Source: Prochilodus magdalenae
Taxonomy: Eukaryota > Chordata > Actinopteri > Characiformes > Prochilodontidae
Assembly (NCBI GenBank): GCA_024036415.1
Contig: JAMWET010003105.1
Coordinates: 62,001 to 126,000, forward strand
Direction of reading: 5' to 3'
DNA: 64,000 nt
Each line of letters begins with the position of its first letter. Position 1 is the first letter of the stretch. The position numbers and the translations under genes are program-made. Shown one piece after another: positions 52,972 to 64,000 of this stretch. Below the pieces are notes generated by a model. It searched no databases. It had not been told where the DNA came from and saw only the letters and a list, made by a program, of their open reading frames with translations.

Positions 52972-54518
52972 GAAATGACAGAACTAGTCGGGTGTGGTGT
53001 CCTTACTCTTTACATCTGTCAAAATGACAAAGTGAAACACACACACATACTTGCTGTGTTGATTTCCTGATTCTCTTGAGCTCACTGCCGATGGAACAAA
53101 CACGTAAAACTCTTTATCCTGAAGCACACTAACACTAGGGCTGCACCATAAGATGGGAGTTGCTATTTTGTGAGATCTAAGATCACTGAGATCACAATTC
53201 TTACAAACTACATATTTATGTATATGTAATTTGCACATAGTAATTCTGACAGCAGGTAGAACAGCAGCTCAGAGATCAATGTAAACAGCTACTACAAGCT
53301 TTAAAACCAATCTATACATATACTGTCTTATGAGTTGTAAACAAACAAACCAACCAATAGTGGAGTGGAGGTGATACTTGCACTGCTGTAGTGTGCAGAA
53401 TCTACATTGTTCTTGAAACCAACTGCACAAAATAACAAATACCAATTTAAACTTGACTTTCTATACAACCATATACAAACAAACAATAAAATAAAAAGCA
53501 AGACTAGATTTGGAGATACTGGAACTCCTTATGCTCTGCCCACAAATGCAGTGTTGCCTAACTAACATGGAGTAATGCATTACCAATGGTTAACCAACAT
53601 TATGTAAACATGTAATAACTGTAATAATACATTACTTCATGTTAACTAATGCATTAAGACACATTAGTTAGTCAACACTAATGTAAAGTATTACCCTGCA
53701 TTCCAGCTAATGCAGTAACTGTTACCAGGTTGGACAAGCTATGTAGAACAAAAAGAGTCAGCACTACCATTTTCCAGCACAAAACAGGAGAAGTGATATA
53801 AATTTAAGCAATAGAGGAATTAATTGGTGCTGCTTTCCAGCGCAGTAGACACTCTGGACGGGATGCAGGGATGAAGTTTGATGCTGAACTTTCTTCTAAA
53901 CTAGTAAAAAAAAGATCAATCAATCAATTCTTTCAAAACAACTAAGCTTTAAATTAAATGATGTTCAACTGGGATGCTCAAGCTACCCAAACACACAGCT
54001 ACCCCACAGAAAGAAACATTCATCACACCACACAGTGTGAATATGATATTTCAGCTTAGATTTGTTACAGGACTGAATCAGATTCTGTTTCCTTCCGATA
54101 AGCTTTTTTATCAGAAGCTGACACTTCCTGTAAGCATCGATACCGATACAGCATTTCTGTCAGTTTCACCTGTTAAATGTAACAGTGCTCATATGTCCCA
54201 TAAACATGTTGTTCATTACCCTTTATATTCAGCTTTCCAATGTCTCTACTGACTACACCTGCGCAAAAACCATTAGCTTTCAAAAGCCCAACAGATTCCT
54301 AACTCTTGTCATTTAGCTCTCTCTCTATCTACCCCTCTCCTTTTTTTCTGTCTCAACTTATCATCCTCTCCCACTCTCCTCTATTATCTCATCCCCTTCT
54401 TGTTGACTCTTAAGGCCGTTTTTATCTTCCTCTGGTCACTTCTATTCTTCATTCATCAGATCCCTCTCTTATTGCCTTCTACACAGTAATTAATTTGGGT
54501 TCTATGTCGCTCTCCCTG

Positions 54519-54521
<3 letters not shown>

Positions 54522-54582
<61 letters not shown>

Positions 54583-54652
54583 TCTCTCCCTCTCTCTCCC
54601 TCTCACTCTCTCGCTCTCTTTCTCTCTCTTTCTCTCTCTCTCAGTGTCTCTC
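54522..54652. repeat. CT (polypyrimidine) microsatellite
   Basis: About 130 bases of CT with CCCT and TTCT interruptions. The long mirror-symmetric polypyrimidine run could form H-DNA. Confidence 0.95.
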
Positions 54653-57600
54653 TCCCAGCTGATAAAACTTTAAAGCACCATTAAAGTCTGTGGCTCTGCC
54701 AGAACCCTCTAATGAATACATCTTATTAATACTGCATTAGGTACAACAGGCCCGAGGTAGCAGCCAGGGCCGGCACACACGGATACACACACACATCCAC
54801 ATGCATGCTCCTACACACTTGAGTCCCATAAATAAAAGCAGAGAGAAAGCACAAATCTGGCCCTGAAACAAGGGTTCAACAATTTGGGGAACATACTGTA
54901 TCCACGTTTTTTAGACTGACTATGTGGTTATTCTGCATAAATTAAAGCTCAGGCCAAGAAAGTCAGAATATCTTTTTCTAGCTTTAGGCTTGAACAGTGA
55001 AAGGTACGCATCAAACTACAGATGTGCTGTTGTGTACACAGGGCTTGCTTGTTATTGGCTCAACTCATTTACAGGCTATTCACAAAAGTAATTGGTTAAA
55101 TCTGCCCAACAACAACTTGCTAAGACAATGTTATTAATATTGTAGGCTGTAATTTTATATTGAAGCTCCTGCCATTTTAAAAACTGTATGAGTGTATCAA
55201 CTGATACTGTCATTAATGCTGAATGTGATTATGTGTGTAATTGGAGGTAATGACAAAACTGTGCTATCGCAATACAAAACGTAGACATTGTGGAGGTGTG
55301 GCAATGCATTGTGGGAAATAAACATTATTTTTGTTATCGATTATATTATCTAATGTAACTATGCTGGTAAAATTTCAACATTTGTGAACGATGAGCACCC
55401 TCACTGCAGAACTCTCAGCTCCAGTGTCATTAGAAGCTACGTCAGAAAAACTTCTGATCAATTCAAATGGGATAAGAAATCTTGATGGAGAATTTATGGA
55501 GATGGACATGGCTACTCGATTTACGCACTGCTCCAAAAAAACCCTCACCAACCAAACCTGACCACCAACCAAAACTATTCAGCCAACAGCGTCCTGTGAT
55601 AAAGTAGAGAATGATGACCATCTTTTTACCCTCGTATATTAATAACAACATTTTAATTTAAAATTAGCAGCTCATATGTTCATGAAAGATATGTAGGCTA
55701 CAGGCTACTGAAGCTGAGAAGCCCTATGCCTCATATTCTGGATGTGAGTGTGAGGCATTGTGCCATGCATGACAAAGGTAAAGGCCCCCTTGAGCGCCTG
55801 CATACTTGAGATAAAATGTGAAAAACCTATTTTCTCCTTTTTGATTTGCATGGTATTAATATAACTTGAGGTTATTTTTGTGGCTTGTTTTACAAAAGGT
55901 AAACGGATCCAGGATCTTTACTGGCATGGGCCTCTGCATGCACTGTCTGTAAAAATGACTGACATGGCGCATTTGGACTGGACTAAATTCAGTGAGGAAC
56001 TCTGATAATAATCACACTCCTCCACCTTCCCATGTAAAACTAATACTGTCCAAATACCATAGGACAAATCAGGGGAATACCGAAACGTGGACCCATTCTC
56101 ATGAATCGAGTCATTGGATGAGCATATTGTCAAACCCCTTGTCAGAATGATTGATGTATACAGCACATGTTGGTGATTTGTTCTGATTGATCTGCTCATC
56201 TAATTCATAAACTCGTAAACTTCCTAAATTATAGTTCTTGCCATTTCAGAATTGCAGTCTACAGCATTACATTATAGTCTCAACACTAAAATGACAAATT
56301 TTCAGCCCTATGTGGACGACATATTCTTTGATATTTAATTAACTTGGAAGTTAACCTGGTCGAATCAGAGATTCCCAATACCATCATCAATCAGCTTAAG
56401 TCTGTTACAAGCTTTTCTTCTACAATCAGTCACCCATTCATTACAGATACGGGAGATTAGACTAATACATGCAGAGTATTCATTTAATCTACCAATTATT
56501 AGTGTCTCACTCACGCCTCACAAAAATTTAGGGACCATAATGCAGAAGGTGTGTGTGTGAGTGTGTGTGTGTGCCTGAGACGCTATCACTCTGTTTATCC
56601 TCTTATCTGTGATAAGCTGTACACTCACCTAAACATACTTTCTATTTGGTTACCATGGCAGCCAGATGAGCTTTCTTGCGTTACTATGACAACAGCACAC
56701 GGCTAAAAAAAAGAAAAAAAAAAAGAAAAGAAAACTACCAGGATAATAAACAGCGTTCCCGCACAGAGCTGGGAGAAGGAACAGATCAGAACGTGACTTC
56801 AGCAGCTGGGGCCCTGGCCTCGGAGCATTCTTTACAGACCCCTAGCACTCCCACAACCTGATACACTCCATACTGCAAAGCACTCTTACTCAACACTGTG
56901 TGTGTGTGTATGTGTGTGTGCGCATACTCAGCTAAGGCTTTGATGTGAGACCAGGCTGATGTAAGTGGACAGCAGCAGATGAGGGTGCAGTCAGTGATTT
57001 GAGTCAGGGATGTTTTAATGGAGATGAAAAACTATAATCGTGGATCAAAGAGACAGCGGCCTCTCTTGCTTATCCGATCACCTGTACAGCTAACAAAACG
57101 TTTACATAATGACACTGCACTGGGGCAGGCACCTTTAAAAGCACTCTTACTGCTCTTCCTGATTTCTGGTGGATGCTAATGATATTCCGTATAGGAATAT
57201 TGCCCTAATGTATCACACTGTAAATAAATACAGTGATCTAAAATATCTAAGCAACTTGGCTGCCTTAAAACCTTGAGCTCGTTGACCGTCTACAGTCAAA
57301 ACAGATGTGTTACATAAAACACTGTGTCCACACTAAAGCAGACACATCTGTGACTCATCCTTCTGGAGTTAACTGAACAACAATTAGTGAAGTTCTATAA
57401 ACTCACGATTGGAGCTTAATACAGTATCATCATTAAGGCGGCCAGGTTAACTTTTAAAGCATCAAATCACTGCTTACTGAAGCAGATAATACTGAAGCAT
57501 ACATTAACAAACTAGCAAGCTCCTTATTAATTAACTCTATGCTATGCTAAAAGAATAACAAGCCTAACAGCTTTTGACTGGACAGTTTTGTTCCGCTTTG

Positions 57601-57881
57601 TTTCTCTTCAATTCACTACAAATAAAACCTTACATAGTACTGACACAGTTACAAGGCAGAACCCTCTTTTCCTAAAATTGAATCTTACTGTTTATGTAAT
57701 TTCTTGAATGTCCTTTTAAATCAATCTGAGACAAGTTTCAGTTACTGGCCTATACTACTGCAACTAAACATGTAAGACCAGTATAGAGGTATACAGGTAT
57801 AGACCATATATCACCCAGGATTGACTGGTTTGATCTGGAATGAATAAAACACATTCAGCCTTTAATATAAAAATCTAAGCC

Positions 57882-58020
57882 TGTGTGTGTGTGTGTTGGG
57901 TCTAGGTGTGTGTGGGGTGTGTGTGTGTATTAGTGTTTGTGTTTGTGTGTGTGGGGTGTGTGTGTGTGTGTGTATTAGTGTCTGGGTGTGTGGTGTGTGT
58001 GTGCGTGTGTATGTGTATGT
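57882..58020. repeat. GT-rich imperfect microsatellite
   Basis: TG repeats are broken by GGGG, ATTAG and TTTG units, with a duplicated larger unit (tgtgtattagtgt appears twice). It abuts the Tc1-like relic that follows. Confidence 0.9.
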
Positions 58021-58084
58021 CTGTTCTGGCTGCATCTATCCTTTGCCTTTACTGCAGCTTCCATTGTTTTCTGAAAACTTTTCC

Positions 58085-58400
58085 AGGTATTTTTTCCACA
58101 TGTCCAAAGTTCAGTTTCAGAAGTAAACCCAAACACATTCATTGATGATGAGGTCAGGACTCTGGGGTGGTCAGTCCATTCTTCTGAGAACAGCAGCATC
58201 TTCTTTTACGCGTCATCTTTATTAAATTTTCGTCTTCATTCTCTATTGTCTTTTTCTGTGAGGGCTTCTTGACAGCTGCACATCCTTTTAAACTTGTTGA
58301 GTTTAGATGTTTTCTCACAGTGGCAGGAAGGACAGAAATACCTGAGGACAGTTTATCTGACGGTGGCAGGTTTGGTGGTCTGCCACGTCTGATTCTCATT
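58085..58400 (-). mobile_element. Tc1-like relic, N-terminal domain
   Basis: On - the frame reads RRGRPPNLPPSD, then VRKHLNSTSLKG and AAVKKPSQKK. This matches the second helix-turn-helix and linker of Tc1-type transposases (GRP linker; 'V-R-x-L-x-x-x-x-L-K-G'). A further frame (58.09-58.15 kb) may continue toward the catalytic core, but no DDE motif survives. It is a fossil in the putative arrb2 intron 1. Confidence 0.5.
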
Positions 58401-61400
58401 TTCTTCGTTTTGTTTAATCATTTCCTGTTCAATTATCTTATATCTCAAAAACCTCTCAGGAATAAGGTAAATGACATTTTGACTAGGAATTAATTAAACG
58501 AAGGGTGATCTACAAATTTGCATCCATGCACCGTAAGCATGGACGTGCCCATGGAACAGTGGGCCGTTTATTTTAACATTTTTCTGAGACTGATTATCAG
58601 TCATACCATTTTTTTTTTGATCAGGCTCAGACTGAGTGTTTCTCATTAGAGTAACTGGGTCAGATGCTTCGTTTTGTGATCTGTGAAGTGTCTGGTACCG
58701 ATTTACAAACACACGGTGGTAACATACACATCCATATACAGAACTGTGCATCTCTGCCAAGCAGGAATGCAAATATTAGTGAGAGCAAACACACACGCAT
58801 AACACTTCCTCACTTGCACTCGCACACACTGCTGAACTTAAGGTGCCTCTGCTGTGGCAACTTAATCAGAAGATGTGAGATAATATGCAGTAAGCTGCCA
58901 AAGATTCTTCATTCACCACCACTGACTCAGTCTCACACACATGCCAAGCCTTATATAAATTATGAGGGTGTGAAATCAAAAAGCATTAAAATGTTGGCTG
59001 CAGTTGGCTCTGAGGAGTAAATTTATGGAATTGTTTTCCATTAAAAAAATCTGGAATAAAAATGGCCAATGCCAGAGCATTCAAATACTACAGTCAAGAC
59101 TAATGTGCACAGTCGGGATCACAATGACATTGGAATTTTACTGGTATCTGCAAATATTAGCTTAGGAAAATCACCAGCATCAGGCAGATGTTTAGATCTG
59201 CCTGATGTTTCAAACCAGTATTTGATTATGCATTTACTGATTTCTAACCCTCTGCAAATAACTTACATTTTTCTGTAACACTTGTCCAGGAGGATCTAAC
59301 CTCGATAGCCATGTTCACATGCAGTCTGATAATCTGTTAATAACACAACTACTAGCTTCATCGGAATATCATCCATTCATGTATACACCTCAGTCGGTTC
59401 ACAGTACCCTGACTTAGGCCATTCTGGATACAATTTGAATGAATGAGGTGAGTAATCCTGACATTAATCTGTTAAACAGAAGATTAATAGCCATCTAAAC
59501 ACCGGTAACTGTTTACCTTACCAAACATAGTTCAAGCACATTCGGGGCATGTGCATTTGCGTCATAGCGGAAGTTTAAAATGTCCAACATGGTGGGAGCC
59601 AGAAACTGGTATGCAGAGCGGATGAAGTTTATGCTTTAGGAGCCACAGTTGTAAAAGCAATGAGACCCGCATCCAGTTTATGTGTTTCAGAATGATGTCT
59701 TCCACTCTGCCTTTCTTTAGTAAGTGCATGTGAGCTACATTATCCGGAATGTGCTTTAAAGCAATGAAAAACACAAGCACACCAAGTGGAACCATACTGC
59801 GGCCTCACTCCGACTGGAATCATGTGATGCTAATCAGGTTAAGACCTGTACTAAGTCTTACTGTACACATGCACATCATTTTGGTTCAGACTGCTTGCAG
59901 TGGGCATGCAAATGGAGATTTTTATCAGATTTATGACAGTGTGCATATAAACGCCTCAGTCTATAATATATAATAGGAATGAATTTATTTCATCAGATTG
60001 GCTGTGTTTATTTTTGTAAGTTTTGACAGATAGCTACACAGAAAATAAAGGATCACAGCTCCCATATAAGCAAGGATACAGGGACGCAACTAGTTAAGAT
60101 TTCAGCAAGTAATACTGACTAACTGTATGTTTTATTCCTTTCTTTTCCCTACCTGACTAATCAACCACCACGCATAACAATGATGGCAGCACTTTAATGA
60201 CATCATCTAGGATGTCCCTATAAAACAATGAAGGCTAACGACTTCAAAGATGCACCCATATTTGTACACACACACAGCCTGAGGACACACCTGCATTATA
60301 TAAACAGCAAGGCCAGTGTGTGCACATCAGAAAATCAAGGCGTCACTTTACCAATTTAACCTGTGTAGGGGCTATAACAACATACATTTATCAAAACTGA
60401 CAAATGTATTTCATTTATTTTACTCACTTATAATCTGTACAATGGGACTGGTAAGTCCAGTAATGGGTAAGTATTGGGTTTGTAATTGTAATTTGGATAT
60501 TAGATAAATGCTGATAAATACTGTAACAACCCACCACTGTCCCGTGCGGCTGATGTGCGGAGGTTCATGATAGACGCATACCCTACTGGTTACTGCTGTT
60601 AAAAGTAAAAGCTGTGAGTTGGTGGTTTTTGAGTTGTTCTGGGTTTGGGAGGGGGCTTAGTGTGAAAAGTGGTTGCCATCAGCTGTGTGGCTGTGACTGG
60701 AGGTGACCTGCCTGCTCTGCGATTGTGTTTCTGCTGTAATAAAGAGCACTTCTTGCAGTAGAATCGAGTTTGCAGTAAATGTATTTATTTAATTGCACAG
60801 TTGAAATCTGGAAATATGTTCCATAGAAGTGAATGTCATGCTTTGGTTTACATTGGCCGTGTTAAAGGGGAGGCAAACTGCCAAAGCCCTCAGCTGTTTG
60901 CGAACAATTCAAATGAAACTATGACAGAACCAAGGCAGTGTGCCAAATGTGCAATTTGAAACTGGCCTAACACTGTGTTACGAGAAGTTTATAGAAATCA
61001 CATGAACGCTGGTAGCTGTTAGTAGCAGGCTATTGACTGACAGTGTAAAAATCAAACCCATTGTAGCTAGCTAATATAGCTTAGATCATGTCTATTGTCC
61101 AACTGTTATGATGAGGCTGCAACAATATCAACAATAATGGTACACTGCAATTCTGTTTCACAGCACCATGGATTCTCAGAAACCACACCAAAACCTTTGA
61201 TACACACAGACACACAAAATAACTTTTAATAACATACAACAACAGTATGGATTAGTAGAATTCTTACATTTCAGCCAAGAGCTGACAACATGGAAAAATT
61301 CCCTTCCCAAGTCATGCTCAGCAACCCTGCTCCACCCACTCCTCAAATATTCACTGATGACTGTTGCCTAATCTCCAGAGTCCAAAAATGACATTCAGGA

Positions 61401-62460
61401 CAGCCCTATTTACATAAGCACTTTCCTCAAAACCCTTATCATCAAATGCAGCGATTAACTGGTGCTGTGAGCATCCTGACCAAACATGTTGCTCAGTAAA
61501 TCACTGGCATATGACATATTGTACAGCACTTAAATCCACCCAGCATGTCATGGTGAAGGTGAATATCCCAATGGACATTAGTGGTCCTTCGGTTGTGCAC
61601 AAATAGTTGAATACAGTAATGAATACACATTCAGAACTATCTGCCAAACTCGTTTTCTGACACAAGCTAGATGTGATTTTTTATGGGCACAGCAAACTTA
61701 AAGTTTCCTCTGTAACCAACAGTCAAGAAGGGCTTATTCAAACTGCATTAAAGCACCACACTGAGCCAGAAAAGTTCTCACGTGTGGCATCAGCCAAAAT
61801 GATGGAAAGCTACATTAGTAAGTTTGTAACTACTGAATCGTATATTGGTATGGGACTAATTTGTACCAACTCATGACAATAGAAGCATGTGGGACCCACT
61901 TTATTCATCACTATGTGACCATTTTCATAATTCAGCGGTTCCTAAATGAGCTTATTAAAATAATAAAGTTAACTATAGAATACAATTTAACTAGTTTCAT
62001 AAAGATAATCACAAGTAAGATCTGATCTAAAAGACAACACATTCAACCAACAAAATAATCTGCTCTACTGTACACTACAGTAGGGCTGCAATTATCTACA
62101 CTTTTCAATATATATAGTATTGTACATAAATTCTATTCACTACTCTGAATATTTAAATATTTAACATTTATATTTGAAGTTCAAACAACAGTAACTGTAA
62201 TCATAGAAAAAACAAGAAGTAAAAAACAAAGTTCACCTTGTCCATGCATCAAGACAGGTAGTTACAGCAATGCTAAGAGATTCTTGACTGACAAATGGAC
62301 TGTGTGTGTATGTACATGCATTTCAGTTCTGTTCTAGTCATATCTTTGTATCAGCTGTAGCCAAGACTTCAGCCAATAAATTCTGACCATGGTTTCAGCA
62401 GATTATGTACTGCGTCAATAGGGTGGATTCTGAGCTTCCTGAACAACTGTAGCCAACCCA

Positions 62461-62646
<186 letters not shown>

Positions 62647-62935
62647 TCTAAGCACACTCGATTAGTTCACATTAAGTATTAAGGAGATTTGGAATGCTGC
62701 TGGATTTTCATACAGAACATGAGCAAACAACCTAATTCTACATCAATGCTGAAATGACTGACCCCCCTTTTAGTGGCTCACTAAAAGCACTCACAAAGCC
62801 ACAGTCATAACCACATGTTCTCACGGGTAAAACTGCTCTCTTCCTACCGCATCTGATCAGAGAAAAATGCCCGAAACTTCACTACAGCCATGCAACAATC
62901 ATAAACTCTGCTACAGCGATGCATGCACTTGCATA

Positions 62936-63030
62936 CACACAGACATGCACAAACACACACACAAACACATGCACACCGACACACAGACACACGCACAAAC
63001 ACACACACACATACGCACACAGACACACAT
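62936..63030. repeat. Interrupted CA-rich repeat
   Basis: CACA units are mixed with ACGCAC, ATGCAC and CAGACA. It is a decayed microsatellite. Confidence 0.85.
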
Positions 63031-63784
63031 GCAGACAAGTCTTAAGTGTTTAGGGGAAGCTGAATGCTCTGTCTGTTAATAACTGCTGACTGAGGAACAT
63101 CTACTTCAGCTTTCAAGGCTGAGAACAGTTTATGCAGCAGAATTTACGTGTATGTACATGCGTGTTGACGTGTGTGCAAGTGATGGCGAAATAGTCTGTA
63201 TGCATATGTCAATCTGTCACCATCTGTGTTGGTGCACAAATGTGTGCATGCGAAGGCTCCTCAACAAACGCTTGGTCTTAAAAAAATCTCTCGTTTAAAG
63301 AGATTCGAAGTGAAAACTTTCACACTACATTTTAGAATTTGTGTGATTCATGTGACTTACTTGTGTTCACTGTTTTAGGAAACAAAAGGTCAAGTGGTTT
63401 TCAAGCAATTTCTATTAAACTGGCCGTTCCAAAAATGTAATGTTTGCCAAAGTATTCTAACCCAAAGAAATCATTAACATTTACCACTGGTTAAAGTGTT
63501 TAAATACTTTCTAAGGCCACTGTAAGTACACTATGTAATACGGGTGTAAGAAAATTTTGATGTTCTTAAATATCACAATATTATGTTTAGTGGTGTTGAT
63601 AACACAGTACAGATTTTTTAGCTTACATGCAAAGATTAGTGACAGACACTGGTTCATTTTATGTTATGTTAAATGTTTTAATTAGATTTAACAGATCAAA
63701 ATATATCACTCTGCTTACAATTTCCACAATATATCACAATAGAGAGAATCATATTGCCCAGATTTTGCCAATACACAGTCCTAG

Positions 63785-63844
63785 TATGTATGTATGTATG
63801 TATGTATGTATGTATGTATGTATGTATGTATGTATGTATGTACA
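63785..63844. repeat. TATG tetranucleotide repeat, about 15 units
   Basis: A pure TATG array directly abutting the terminus of the Tc1-like element that follows. Confidence 0.97.
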
Positions 63845-64000
63845 TTATGTGGCCAAATGTATGTGGACACCTCATTGTCACACCTGTATGAGCTTGCTAA
63901 ACATCCCATCCCATCCCCATTAACATGATGTTGGCCTCCTAACAGCCAACAGTTAGGGCCACGTCCATCCACACCAAGCTTGTGAAACTATGTGCCTCGC
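63845..64000 (+). mobile_element. 5' terminus of a Tc1-like element, cut by the window end
   Basis: The sequence begins with acattatgtggccaaatgta and then tgtggacacc, the hallmark terminal repeat of an abundant fish Tc1-type family. It continues with catcccatcccatccccatt and gttggcctcc typical of its 5' leader. No transposase coding lies inside the window. It is the same family as the catalytic fragment at 22.78-23.11 kb, which lacks this end. Confidence 0.75.

Noticed and set aside
54795..54825. ATGGGACTCAAG on - as arrb2 exon 1
   Set aside because: The encoded M-G-L-K-C-V does not match the conserved arrestin N-terminus (M-G-x-K-x-G-T-R).

Overview
The window looks like nuclear DNA from a bony fish (teleost). 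Genes are split into many short exons with GT-AG introns. Long dinucleotide microsatellites, fossil Tc1-type transposons, tRNA-derived SINE pieces and palindromic MITEs lie between and within them. The species cannot be named from the sequence. I rebuilt four protein-coding genes exon by exon; every exon phase closes and every gene matches its family in length.

Layout: rnasek (ribonuclease kappa) runs on + at 1002-3313. A 12/15-type lipoxygenase, called alox12 here, runs on - at 5033-14694 with 14 exons, convergent with rnasek. About 9.7 kb without a gene follows (14.7-24.4 kb), holding a SINE, a MITE and two fossil Tc1 elements. pelp1 runs on - at 24402-35178 with 17 exons and has a CpG-rich, CRE/YY1-type start region. 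About 5.1 kb between pelp1 and arrb2 holds another Tc1 relic and probably the arrb2 3' UTR. arrb2 (beta-arrestin 2) runs on - from 40423 to at least 50626 with exons 2-15. Its tiny first coding exon was not found and probably lies beyond position 64000, so 50.6-64 kb reads as a large repeat-rich intron 1.

The most interesting signal is in arrb2. Between the exon encoding [16 protein letters not shown] (44460-44532) and the next constitutive exon is a second exon (43780-43852). It has exactly the same length (73 nt), the same phases and strong splice sites, but encodes [17 protein letters not shown], which resembles visual arrestins rather than beta-arrestins. Using both exons, or neither, shifts the frame into an early stop. 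This is a textbook arrangement for mutually exclusive exons, and it swaps a C-domain strand linked to receptor choice in arrestins.

Two further points. The lipoxygenase has Gly rather than Ala at the stereocontrol ('Coffa') position. Its neighbours (RNASEK on one side, PELP1-ARRB2 on the other) combine the human ALOX12 and ALOX15 neighbourhoods, as if this were the undivided ancestral locus. The genes do not form a pathway: they act in endolysosomal function (rnasek), lipid mediator synthesis (alox12), ribosome biogenesis and nuclear-receptor signalling (pelp1) and GPCR desensitisation (arrb2).
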